A stretch of DNA of 64,000 bases from NCBI GenBank assembly GCA_017744365.1, contig JAGIBL010000002.1, positions 868,001 through 932,000 on the forward strand, written 5' to 3'. Shown here piece by piece: positions 25,782-33,903 of this stretch. Below the pieces are notes generated by a model. The model ran no database searches, was not told the DNA's origin, and saw only the letters and a program-made list of their open reading frames with translations. This stretch comes from Nocardioidaceae bacterium (GTDB lineage: Bacteria; Actinomycetota; Actinomycetes; Propionibacteriales; Nocardioidaceae). The translations under genes and the position numbers were made by a program. Numbering within the stretch: position 1 is the stretch's first letter; each line of letters starts with the position of its first letter.

Positions 25782-26277
25782 TCATGTCTGCTCCGACTCG
25801 TCGGCGCGCTCTTGCGCGGACCGCTTGCTCCACTTGACCTCGAACTCCGCGCGCACGGCCTCAGCGGGGATTGCCCGTGACGGGTCGGCCTTCAGAGCGT
25901 CGTACGCAGCGACAACTTCGGTGCGCAACCACTCCTCTGCGTTGCCGGACCGCGAGCGAAGGTAGAAGGCCCGATTGAACTCCCATCCCTTCGCGGCATC
26001 GGTGCTGCTCGTCCGTCATCTCCGAATCGCTCGGCATTTCGTTGACGCTGACGCCGAGCGCTTCCGCCTTGATGTACTGGTGCCAGCCGAGCGGGGTTCG
26101 TCGCCCCAGCCGCTCCTCGCAGCGCCCCCGCATCAGCTGGGTGATCGACTCCCCGTGCCCCCACTCGAATCCTTCTATCCAGGCCACTGCGAGTCCGAAC
26201 CGAATCTGTCCCGTCCACATGCCGATGCGCGGCAGGACGGTCAGGCAGACCCAGTCCCAGGTCTTCTTCTCGGGCAT
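25782..26277 (-). pseudogene. Frameshifted antitoxin-like gene
   Basis: From ATG 26277 the frame reads MPEKKTWDWVCLTVLPRIGM through IEGFEWGHGESITQLMRG to SDSEMTDEQH and then turns into low-quality sequence. From about position 26000 the adjacent frame reads well: AAKGWEFNRAFYLRSRSG, EEWLRTEVVAAYDALKAD and PSRAIPAEAVRAEFEV, ending at TGA 25782. That second part has the look of ParD-type antitoxins but has no start codon after the preceding in-frame stop. One inserted base near 26000 would join them into a protein of about 164 residues. An alternative is two overlapping genes, the second with a rare start. Confidence 0.6.
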
Positions 26278-26444
26278 CCACGCCGCGCGCGTCCGCCTCG
26301 CTGGAAGTCACGGGCTCATGCTCCCTGAACTCGGCAGGAGCCGCGGTCCCGAATCGCCCGGCCGCGACAGCTCACTCGCGATTCCTGCCACGCATCTGCC
26401 ACGCACGAGGCTCTTAGGCCTCTGACCCGCGCAAACGCGCCGGA

Positions 26445-26460
26445 TCAGTAGTACCAGGGG
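26445..26460. repeat. Right copy of the 16-bp menB-end repeat (attachment-site core)
   Basis: This is the stop codon and last codons of menB, identical over 16 bp to 24435-24450. The menB body lies to the right and the accessory segment to the left, so integration restored an intact menB 3' end. Confidence 0.75.
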
Positions 26461-27380
26461 TACGGCGACCAGTCCGGGTCGCGCTTCTCCAGGAACTGGT
26501 CCCTGCCCTCCTGGGCCTCGTCGGTCATGTAGGCGAGACGCGTCGTCTCGCCGGCGAAGAGCTGCTGGCCGACCAGGCCGTCGTCGATCAGGTTGAACGA
26601 GTACTTCAGCATCCGCTGGGCCGTCGGGCTCTTGCCGTTGATGAGCCGGCCCCACTCCAGGGCGGTCTTCTCGAGCTCGGCGTGCGGGACGGCCTTGTTG
26701 ACGGTGCCCATCCGGACGCCGTCCTCGGCGGAGTACTCCTGGGCCAGGAAGAAGATCTCGCGGGCGAACTTCTGGCCGACCTGGCGGGCCAGGTACGCCG
26801 AGCCGAAGCCGCCGTCGAAGGAGCCCACGTCGGCGTCGGTCTGCTTGAACCGCCCGTGCTCGGCGCTGGCCAAGGTCAGGTCGCTGACCACGTGCAGGCT
26901 GTGCCCGCCGCCAGCCGCCCAGCCGTTGACCAGGCAGATCACGATCTTCGGCATGAACCGAATCAGCCGCTGGCACTCCAGGATGTGCAGCCGGGCCAGC
27001 TTGGCGGCGTCGATCGGATTCGGGGGCTCGCCCTCGTCGACATGGCCGTCGGTCTCGTACTGGTAGCCCGCCTTGCCGCGGATCCGCTGGTCGCCGCCGG
27101 TGCAGAAGGCGTGCTTGCCGTTCTTCGTGCTCGGGCCGTTGCCGGTCAGCAGGACGCAGCCGACGTCGGCCGACGTACGGGCGTGTTCCAGCACTCGGAG
27201 CAGCTCGTCGACGGTGTGCGGCCGGAAGGCGTTGAGCACGTCGGGCCGGTCGAAGGCGATGCGGACGGTGCCGTGTGCCTTGGCCCGGTGGTAGGTGAGG
27301 TCGGTCAGATCCTCGAAGCCCGGGACGTCGTCCCACTCGGCCGGGTCGAAGATGTCGCTGACGCCGTCGATCGCGCTCAT
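26445..27380 (-). CDS. menB: 1,4-dihydroxy-2-naphthoyl-CoA synthase
   Basis: This 311-residue crotonase-fold enzyme closes the second ring of naphthoate in menaquinone synthesis. MenB-specific segments are KHAFCTGGDQRIRGKAGYQY, CLVNGWAAGGGHSLHVVSDL for the oxyanion hole, TDADVGSFDGGFGSAYLARQ, and FFLAQEYSAEDG. The start is taken as MSAIDGVSD at 27380. The last 16 bp form the repeat that bounds the accessory segment downstream, so the gene appears to have served as an integration site. Other men genes are not in the window. Confidence 0.94.
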   Translation of the reverse strand: MSAIDGVSDIFDPAEWDDVPGFEDLTDLTYHRAKAHGTVRIAFDRPDVLNAFRPHTVDELLRVLEHARTSADVGCVLLTGNGPSTKNGKHAFCTGGDQRIRGKAGYQYETDGHVDEGEPPNPIDAAKLARLHILECQRLIRFMPKIVICLVNGWAAGGGHSLHVVSDLTLASAEHGRFKQTDADVGSFDGGFGSAYLARQVGQKFAREIFFLAQEYSAEDGVRMGTVNKAVPHAELEKTALEWGRLINGKSPTAQRMLKYSFNLIDDGLVGQQLFAGETTRLAYMTDEAQEGRDQFLEKRDPDWSPYPWYY

Positions 27381-27410
27381 GCCGCGCAATCTATCGGCGT
27401 CGCCGGAAAG

Positions 27411-27438
27411 ACCTTGACCTTGCCCCGTGGGTCAAGGT
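27411..27438. promoter_or_regulatory. MerR-type operator
   Basis: ACCTTGACC (27411-27419) and GGTCAAGGT (27430-27438) form a perfect dyad 13 bp before the MerR start. Such dyads in a stretched spacer are the usual self-regulating MerR promoter. Confidence 0.75.
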
Positions 27439-27451
27439 TTACGGTCTCTCC

Positions 27452-27817
27452 ATGCACATCAAGGACCTGGCCGAGCGCGGCGGCGTGACCGTCAAGGCCA
27501 TCCGCTACTACGAGGCCCGCGGGTTGCTGGCCCCGGAGCGGGCGACCAACGGCTACCGCACGTACGACGAGGACGACCTCGGCGTGGTCCGGGAGATCCG
27601 GGCGCTGCTCTCGCTGGGACTGACCGCCGAGCAGACCCGGCCGTTCGTGGAGTGCCTGCGCGCCGGCAACGACCGGGCCGATGTGTGCCCGGCCTCGCTG
27701 TCGGCGTACCGGAGCCGGATCACCGAGATCGACGACCGGATCGCGGAGCTGACCTCGCTCCGCACCGAGCTGGCGCGGCTGCTCGCCGACGCCGAGAGCT
27801 ACCGAGAAGGAGCCTGA
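27452..27817 (+). CDS. MerR-family regulator
   Basis: This 121-residue regulator has the MerR DNA-binding domain KDLAERGGVTVKAIRYYEARGLL, wing residues NGYRTYDEDDL, and a C-terminal dimerisation helix. There are Cys residues at FVECLRAG and DVCPASL that could sense thiol stress or metal. It precedes a thioredoxin gene by 2 bp, a pairing that suggests redox control of the thioredoxin. Confidence 0.9.
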   Translation: MHIKDLAERGGVTVKAIRYYEARGLLAPERATNGYRTYDEDDLGVVREIRALLSLGLTAEQTRPFVECLRAGNDRADVCPASLSAYRSRITEIDDRIAELTSLRTELARLLADAESYREGA

Positions 27818-27819
27818 CC

Positions 27820-28143
27820 ATGACCGTGAACGCGATCACCGACGCCGAGTTCGAGACCGAGGTGCTCTCCGCCGAGCAGCCGGTGCTCGTCGAGTTCTGG
27901 GCCGAGTGGTGCGGCCCCTGCCACCAGCTCGCCCCGATCGTGGAGCGGGTCGCCGAGGAGCGGGCCGACGGCCTGCGGGTGGTGAAGATCAACTCCGACG
28001 AGAACCCGCTCACCTCGGCGAAATACCGGGTGCTCGGTCTGCCGACCCTGATCCTGTTCGAGGGCGGCGAGCCGAAGGCGCAGATCGTCGGCGCCCGCCC
28101 GAAGTCGGCGCTCGACCGGGATCTCGACAAGGCGCTGGCCTGA
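27820..28143 (+). CDS. Thioredoxin
   Basis: This 107-residue thioredoxin has the active site EFWAEWCGPCHQLAP near residue 30 and the cis-Pro segment RVLGLPTLILFEGG. It reduces protein disulfides in the cytosol. The start is 2 bp after the MerR stop, so both come from the MerR-controlled promoter. Confidence 0.94.
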   Translation: MTVNAITDAEFETEVLSAEQPVLVEFWAEWCGPCHQLAPIVERVAEERADGLRVVKINSDENPLTSAKYRVLGLPTLILFEGGEPKAQIVGARPKSALDRDLDKALA

Positions 28144-28147
28144 CCAC

Positions 28148-28213
28148 GAGGCCTGACTCGGCGGGCCACAAGGCCGGACTCGGCGGGCCAGAAGGCCGGA
28201 TTCGGCGGGAATG
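28148..28213. repeat. Three tandem 22-bp repeats
   Basis: Copies at 28148-28169, 28170-28191 and 28192-28213 share the core GGCCGGACTCGGCGGGCCA with a few changes; the third copy diverges at its end. They fill the gap between the thioredoxin and F420-type enzyme genes. Each unit can form a short GGCC-based hairpin. Confidence 0.8.
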
Positions 28214-28243
28214 CGGGGGCCGGGCACGGGCATTGGAGAGGAC

Positions 28244-28687
28244 ATGACTCTTCAAGGCGAGTACGTGCCGAGCACGGCCCAGTGGGTTCGGGACCAGGTC
28301 GAGGCGTTTGAGGCCTCCGACGGCGCCGAGGCGAACACCCTGCGCGGGTCGAAGGACCCGATCGTGGTCATCACCTCGGTCGGCGCGAAGTCGGGGCACC
28401 TGCGCAAGAACCCGGTGATGCGGGTCGAGCGCGACGGCCAGTACGTCGCGATCGCGTCCAAGGGCGGCGCCCCCGACCAGCCCGAGTGGTACTACAACTT
28501 CCTCGCGCACCCGGAGGTCGAGCTCCAGGACGGCCCCGAGAAGAAGACGTACGACGTACGCCTGCTCTCCGGCGACGAGCGCGCCGACTGGTGGGAGCAC
28601 GCGGTGAGGACCTGGGACACCTACGCGTCGTACCAGACCAAGACCGACCGGGAGATCCCGGTCTTCCTGCTCACTCCGCAGAGCTGA
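28244..28687 (+). CDS. Deazaflavin (F420)-dependent nitroreductase-family protein
   Basis: This 147-residue protein belongs to the Ddn/FDOR-A split-barrel family. Signs are IVVITSVGAKSGHLRKNPVM for the cofactor-binding loop, GGAPDQPEWYYNFLAHPEV and the closing DREIPVFLLTP. The family uses reduced F420 to reduce quinones or nitro compounds, and the presence of F420 metabolism fits an actinobacterium. The start at ATG 28244 gives the normal N-terminus. Its last 17 bp overlap the converging recD gene. Confidence 0.88.
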   Translation: MTLQGEYVPSTAQWVRDQVEAFEASDGAEANTLRGSKDPIVVITSVGAKSGHLRKNPVMRVERDGQYVAIASKGGAPDQPEWYYNFLAHPEVELQDGPEKKTYDVRLLSGDERADWWEHAVRTWDTYASYQTKTDREIPVFLLTPQS

Positions 28688-30467
28688 GTGCCGCGCGCAG
28701 GCGGTCGGTGAGGCCGCTGGCGCGCTGCACCTCGCGGGCGACCGCGGCGGTGATGGCGGTCTCGGTGCCGACGATCCGGACCTTCTCCTGCGCCCGGGTC
28801 ACCGCGGTGTAGAACAGCTCGCGGGTCAGCAGCGGCGAGTCGTCCGGCGGCAGCACCACGCTGACCGTGGTCGCCTGCGACCCCTGGGCCTTGTGCACGG
28901 TCATCGCGTGCAGCGTCTCCACCTCGGGCAGCCGGGTGGTGGCCAGCACCCGCTCCCCCTGCGGACCGTCGAGGAAGACCCGCAGCCGGCCGTCCTCGGT
29001 GCGCACCGTCACCCCGGTGTCGCCGTTGTTGAGCCCGAGACCGATGTCGTTCGCGGTGACGAGCACCGGCCGGCCGGCGTACCAGGGCTGGTAGTGGGCC
29101 ACCCCGGTCCGGTCGGCGGCGAGCTGCTCGACCAGCCGGTTCCAGCCGGTGACGCCGTACGGGCCGCGCCGGTGCGCGCACAGCAGCCGGTGGGCGTCGA
29201 GCACCCGGGTCGCCTTGGCGGCGTCGCCGTGCTCGGCGGCCTCCCGCAGCGCGACCGCCACGTCGGTGACCGACCCGCGGAACCTGTCCATCGCCTCCTC
29301 GTCGGCCGGGTCGACCAGCTCGACCTCCGCGTCCGGGCCGCCCTCGCGCAGCAGCCGGACGACCGTCGCGGCATCGCCGGCGCGCAGGGCCTCGGCCAGC
29401 TCGCCGATCCGGGCGCCGAAGCGGTGGGTGGTCCGCAGCGCGGCGACCGGGGAGTCCTCCAGCGCGGCGAACCCGTCGACCAGGTCGGCCAGCACCGCGC
29501 CCGCCTCGACCGAGGCCAGCTGGTCCTTGTCGCCGACGAGCACCAGCCGGGTGCCCGGGCGCAGCGACTCCAGCAGCCGGGCCATCATCGTCAACGACAC
29601 CATCGAGGTCTCGTCGACCACGATCACGTCGTGCGGCAGCCGGTTGGCGCGGTCGTGCTTGAACCGGATGCTGCTGCCGGGCCGCCAGCCGAGCAGCCGG
29701 TGCAGCGTCGAGGCGCGCAGCCCCTCCAGCCGGGCCCGGTCGCCCGGGTCGCGCAGCCGCTCGACCGCCTCGCCGACCGCCTGCTGCAACCGGGCGGCGG
29801 CCTTGCCGGTCGGGGCGCACAGCGCGATCCGGGGCGGCGTTCCGTGCGCCTGCTCGTGCTGCTCGGCGAGCAGGACCAGCAGGCCGGCCACCGCGGTGGT
29901 CTTGCCGGTGCCGGGCCCGCCGGTGAGCACGGTCAGCCAGCGGCCGGCGGCGGCCCGGACCGCGGCGCGCTGCTCGTCGTACCCGGCGTCGGGGAACACC
30001 CGGTCCAGCCCGGCGGCGAGCAGGCTCGCATCGACCTCGGGTGGCTCGCGGCGCACCAGCGCGACGACGTCGTCGCAGACCTGGCGCTCCTCGCGCCAGT
30101 ACCGGTCCAGGTAGACCGTGCTGCCCTCGAGCCGGAGCACCTGCTCGCGCACCAGCACGCTGCCGGCGACCGCGTCGACCCACGACGCGGGCTCGGGCCA
30201 GTCCAGGGACTCGGTCTCCTCGGTGTCCCGGGCGGCGTCGGCCACCGCGGCGAGGTCGACGCAGATGGCGCCGTTGCGGGTGGCCCGGACGGCGAGCGCG
30301 ACGGCGAGCAGCACCCGCTCGTCGGTCTCCTCCAGGATGGCGCCGAGCCGGGTCGCGGCATGCACGTCCGCGGCGGCGTCGAGGACGCCGGCGGCGTTGA
30401 ACGCGGCCAGCAGGCCGGTGGCGTGCAGCGCGAGCCGGCGGTCGTGGCGGTCCTCGTACGTCGTCAC
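28671..30467 (-). CDS. recD: Exodeoxyribonuclease V alpha subunit RecD
   Basis: This 598-residue SF1B helicase starts with GTG at 30467, overlapping the recB stop (GTGA). Motif I is LTGGPGTGKTTAVAGLL near residue 180, motif II VIVVDETSMVS, motif III VLVGDKDQLASVEAGAVLAD, motif V/VI TVHKAQGSQATTV and FYTAVTRAQ. RecD is the 5'-3' motor of RecBCD, which processes double-strand breaks and degrades foreign DNA. The order on the minus strand is recC, recB, recD. Confidence 0.94.
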   Translation of the reverse strand: MTTYEDRHDRRLALHATGLLAAFNAAGVLDAAADVHAATRLGAILEETDERVLLAVALAVRATRNGAICVDLAAVADAARDTEETESLDWPEPASWVDAVAGSVLVREQVLRLEGSTVYLDRYWREERQVCDDVVALVRREPPEVDASLLAAGLDRVFPDAGYDEQRAAVRAAAGRWLTVLTGGPGTGKTTAVAGLLVLLAEQHEQAHGTPPRIALCAPTGKAAARLQQAVGEAVERLRDPGDRARLEGLRASTLHRLLGWRPGSSIRFKHDRANRLPHDVIVVDETSMVSLTMMARLLESLRPGTRLVLVGDKDQLASVEAGAVLADLVDGFAALEDSPVAALRTTHRFGARIGELAEALRAGDAATVVRLLREGGPDAEVELVDPADEEAMDRFRGSVTDVAVALREAAEHGDAAKATRVLDAHRLLCAHRRGPYGVTGWNRLVEQLAADRTGVAHYQPWYAGRPVLVTANDIGLGLNNGDTGVTVRTEDGRLRVFLDGPQGERVLATTRLPEVETLHAMTVHKAQGSQATTVSVVLPPDDSPLLTRELFYTAVTRAQEKVRIVGTETAITAAVAREVQRASGLTDRLRAALSSAE

Positions 30468-33400
30468 GGCAGCACCCCGTCCAGCAGGTCGGAGAGCTCG
30501 GTGACCATCGCGGCCGGTGGCTTCCAGGCGAACACCCCGCAGGGCTGCCCGTCGACGACCGGCGTCTGCGGACCGCACATCCCGCGCAGGTAGAGGTAGA
30601 GGATGCCGCCCAGGTGCTGCTCCGGGTCGTAGCCCGGCAGCCGCCAGCGCAGGTAGCGGTGCAGCACCACCGAGTAGAGCAGCGCCTGCAGCGGGTAGTG
30701 CGAGTGCAGCATCCCGGCCGTCATCGCACGCGGGGTGTAGTCGAGCGCCGTCAGCGGCTTGCCGACCTCGCCGAGCCGGTTGGTCTTGTAGTCCGCGATC
30801 AGGAACCGGTGCCCGGCGGCCGCGTCCGGCACCCGCAGCACCACGTCGATCGAGCCGCTCAGGTAGCCGCGCAGCACCTGCTCGCCGAGGGCCGGCGACT
30901 CCAGCCGGTCGGCGTACGCGCGCATCGGGTCCTCGACCGGCAGGTGCTGGCGCAGCACCCCGGCCACCGCGGCGAGCGCGACGTCGAGCGGCGCCGGCCG
31001 GTCGCCCCCGGTCAGCGGGAACTCGAAGTCGAGCTCGCAGAGCCGATCGCCCTTGCTCAGCCCGGCGAGGGTGAGCCCGTTGGCGAGCGGGCCCAGCGAG
31101 GTGTGGTGCAGCGGCAGCAGCGAAGCGGCGATCGTCTCGGTGTCCACCCCGACCGACCACCAGCGCTGCTGCTCGGCGACCTGGGCGCGCAGCTCGGCGA
31201 GCAGGTCGTCGGCCTGCGGGTCGGCGTGCTCGAGGACGCCGTGCACCAGCGAGCCGAACTCTGCGCCGGCGGGCAGTCCGTCCATCGGGCTGGGCAGGTC
31301 GGCCAGCGCGTCGGTGCCGGGCACGCCGCCGCGGAGCACGCCGGGCTCGAGCTCGTCGCGCTCGTCGGTGGTGCCCTCGACCTCGGGCTCGCTCTCGGTG
31401 GGCGGGCCGCCCTGCTCCTCCTCGGCGCGGATCAGTCCCGAGTACGACGTACGACGCCACGCCGTGTCCAGGCCCCGGTCGAAGACCCGGCTGCGCAACC
31501 CGGTCGCCTGGGCCTCCGGGGGGACCCGGGCCGCGCGGCGCAGCGTGGACGGCTCGGCGACCAGGGCGCCCTGCTGCTCCCACGCCTCCAGCGCGGCCCG
31601 GACGTCGGCGGCCGGCCCGCCCGGTGTGATCGTGTCCGGGACCAGCGCCTCCCCGGCCCGGCGGCCGAGCAGGAGCCGGCTGAGCCCGGCGGTGGCGGAG
31701 TCCTTGGTCGGGGCCAGCCAGGCGACCACCTGGGACTGCGCCCGGGTCAGCGCGACGTAGGTGAGCCGGAGCTCCTCGGCCGCGGCCTCGGCGACCGCGC
31801 GCTTGTTGAGGTCGCCGCCGACGTCGAGCAGCCGGCGCTCGCCGTCGTGGAAGAGCTGGGTGGTCAGCTCGGGCGGGACCCAGCGGTTGAACGCGGTCGG
31901 CAGGTACACGACCGGGTACTGCAGGCCCTTGCTGGCATGGATGGTGGTGAACTGCACCGCGGCCGCGTCGGTGTCGAGCCGCCGGGTGCGGGCGTCGACC
32001 CGGGCCACCGAGCGCCGTTCCGCGCGCAGCCAGGCCACCAGCGCGGGCAGGCCGAGCCGCTCCCGGCGACCCACCTCGTGCAGCAGCTGGGCCAGGTGGT
32101 TGAGGTCGGTGAGCCTTCGCTCGCCGTCGGCCTGGGCGAGCACCCGCGCGGTCAGGCCGTCGGCGACCAGGGCCTCGTGCACGGCGGCGACGCCGCGGGC
32201 CCGGATCAGGTCGAGCCAGCCGCGGACCCGCTCGGCCAGGTCGTCGGTGAGCTCGTCGCCGCCGGCGTCCAGCTCTGCGGCGGTCAGCCCGACGAACGGG
32301 GTCAGCGCGACCGCCCGCACCCGCAGCGGCCGGTGCGGCTGCTCGAGCGCCTCCAGCAGCGTCAGCCAGTCGTCGCCGCCCTCGCTGGTGAGCACGCTGC
32401 TGCCACCGCTGACCACCGACGCGATGCCCTTGGCGTGCAGCGCCTGCCGGAACAGTCCGACCTGGCTCAGGCTCTGCATCAGCACCGCCACGTCGCCGGC
32501 CCGGAGGGGACGCCCGTCGAACGTCGCCCCGGACGACAGCAGCAGCGCGACGTCGTCGGCCAGGTCCTTCGCGATGTGCTCGCGGGCCTTGCCGATCGGC
32601 ACCTGGTCGCCGTCGTCCCCGCCGAGGTCGGTCGCGGCGACGGTCCGGACGCGCACCGGCGCCGGGCTCGGCGCACCCACCAGCCGCGTCCCGGGCCGGG
32701 CCGCCTCGACCGGGCGGACCAGGATCTCCTCGCCGAGGGTCGCGCCGCCGAGCAGGTGCCCGAGGGCGTCGACCAGCGGGCCGTCGCTGCGCCAGTTCTT
32801 CGCGAGCGTCGACCGGGTGCCGTGCTGGGCCGCGGCCAGGTAGGTGACCACGTCGCCGCCGCGGAAGGCGTAGATCGCCTGCTTCGGGTCGCCGATGAGC
32901 ACCATCGTCGCGTGGTCGCGGAAGGCCAGGTCGAGCACCTGCCACTGCACCGGGTCGGTGTCCTGGAACTCGTCGACCAGCACGAACTTCCAGCGCCGGC
33001 GCATCTGGTCCCGGGCCGCGGAGCCTTCCTTGTCCAGGGCCGCGGCGAGACGGCTGAGCAGGTCGTCGTAGGAGAGCAGGCCGAGGCGGCGCTTGCGCCG
33101 GTCCAGCTCACGTCGTACGTCGTGCGCGATCTCCACCCGCTCCGCCGTCCGCGATCCCTCGGGCGCGGCCGGCGCCAGCTCGGCCTGCGGGTCGTCGACC
33201 ACCCGGCGGGCGAGGTCCAGCACCTCGGCGCGGGTCAGCGGCGGCGATTCCTGCCCGCCGAACCGAGCCAGGTAGAGGTCGTCGACCACCTCCACCACCA
33301 GCTCGTCCAGGTCGTCGACCAGGGTGGCGCGCGCGTCGGTGTCCCCCGCGACGCCGAGCGAGCGGAGCACGAGCTGGCAGAACTGGTGGGTGGTCGCGAT

Positions 33401-33742
33401 GGTGGCCGCGTCGAAGGAGGCGAGCGCGTCGCGGACCCGGCGCCGGCGGGCGTCGCGGTCGGCGGAAAGCAGCAGCGCCAGCAGCGCGTCGCCCCGGTCG
33501 TCGCCGCTGGCCAGGGCCCGTTCGGCGTCGACCAGCTGGGCATGCACGCGCTCGCGCAGCTCCTGGCTGGCCGCCCGGCCGAAGGTGATGACGAGCAGCT
33601 CCTCGAGGGTGGCGATGCCCTCGGCGACGTACCGGGTGACCAGCGCGCCCACGGCGTAGGTCTTGCCGGTGCCGGCGCTGGCCTCCAGCACCGTCGTGCT
33701 GCAGGGCTCGGGAAGCGGCCCGAGCAGGTCGAAAGGAGTCAA
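30464..33742 (-). CDS. recB: Exodeoxyribonuclease V beta subunit RecB
   Basis: This 1092-residue helicase-nuclease has Walker A LEASAGTGKTYAVGAL, motif II FVLVDEFQDTDPVQW, motif III LIGDPKQAIYAFRGGDV, TTIHASKGLQYPVVYLP and the C-terminal RecB nuclease core RFLIADYKTNRL, with the DxK pair. The start is TTG at 33742, preceded at 6 nt by GGAGG. This unusual start stands inside an inverted repeat created by an insertion. The sequence ATGACTCC just after recC suggests that the original start was an ATG there. Confidence 0.93.
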   Translation of the reverse strand: MTPFDLLGPLPEPCSTTVLEASAGTGKTYAVGALVTRYVAEGIATLEELLVITFGRAASQELRERVHAQLVDAERALASGDDRGDALLALLLSADRDARRRRVRDALASFDAATIATTHQFCQLVLRSLGVAGDTDARATLVDDLDELVVEVVDDLYLARFGGQESPPLTRAEVLDLARRVVDDPQAELAPAAPEGSRTAERVEIAHDVRRELDRRKRRLGLLSYDDLLSRLAAALDKEGSAARDQMRRRWKFVLVDEFQDTDPVQWQVLDLAFRDHATMVLIGDPKQAIYAFRGGDVVTYLAAAQHGTRSTLAKNWRSDGPLVDALGHLLGGATLGEEILVRPVEAARPGTRLVGAPSPAPVRVRTVAATDLGGDDGDQVPIGKAREHIAKDLADDVALLLSSGATFDGRPLRAGDVAVLMQSLSQVGLFRQALHAKGIASVVSGGSSVLTSEGGDDWLTLLEALEQPHRPLRVRAVALTPFVGLTAAELDAGGDELTDDLAERVRGWLDLIRARGVAAVHEALVADGLTARVLAQADGERRLTDLNHLAQLLHEVGRRERLGLPALVAWLRAERRSVARVDARTRRLDTDAAAVQFTTIHASKGLQYPVVYLPTAFNRWVPPELTTQLFHDGERRLLDVGGDLNKRAVAEAAAEELRLTYVALTRAQSQVVAWLAPTKDSATAGLSRLLLGRRAGEALVPDTITPGGPAADVRAALEAWEQQGALVAEPSTLRRAARVPPEAQATGLRSRVFDRGLDTAWRRTSYSGLIRAEEEQGGPPTESEPEVEGTTDERDELEPGVLRGGVPGTDALADLPSPMDGLPAGAEFGSLVHGVLEHADPQADDLLAELRAQVAEQQRWWSVGVDTETIAASLLPLHHTSLGPLANGLTLAGLSKGDRLCELDFEFPLTGGDRPAPLDVALAAVAGVLRQHLPVEDPMRAYADRLESPALGEQVLRGYLSGSIDVVLRVPDAAAGHRFLIADYKTNRLGEVGKPLTALDYTPRAMTAGMLHSHYPLQALLYSVVLHRYLRWRLPGYDPEQHLGGILYLYLRGMCGPQTPVVDGQPCGVFAWKPPAAMVTELSDLLDGVLP

Positions 33743-33903
33743 GGCATGCCTCCCCAGTCTCTGCCGTCGCGAGCGTCGTCAGGCGTGGTGCATGGCAAGG
33801 CGGAGGAGGGAGGCGGGACGGAGTCCCGGCGACCGACGACAACGCGGCCAGGTGCCGCGGATGGCGGCGCGCAGCAGGCAACGGACTGGGGAGTCATGCC
33901 TTA
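33735..33903. mobile_element. Small insertion (about 150 bp) at the recC/recB junction
   Basis: GGAGTCA occurs at both 33735-33741 and 33890-33896, and 148 bp lie between, as in a target-site duplication. The ends also form a near-perfect inverted repeat: AAGGCATG-n-CTCCCCAGTC at 33741-33759 against its inverse at about 33885-33903. Deleting the segment would restore a 3-nt gap between the recC stop and an ATG-started recB. This is the pattern of a MITE-like element, though no transposase family is recognised. Confidence 0.5.
33739..33897 (-). CDS. Short open frame bridging recC and recB (52 codons, doubtful)
   Basis: An ATG 3 nt after the recC stop opens a frame starting MTPQSVACCAPPSAAPGR whose TGA overlaps the TTG start of recB (TTGA). 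It lacks a recognisable fold and is probably a by-product of the insertion. Even so, it would keep ribosomes moving from recC into recB by coupling. Confidence 0.25.
   Translation of the reverse strand: MTPQSVACCAPPSAAPGRVVVGRRDSVPPPSSALPCTTPDDARDGRDWGGMP

Noticed and set aside
28148-28213. CRISPR array
   Set aside because: Only three contiguous 22-bp copies with no spacers.
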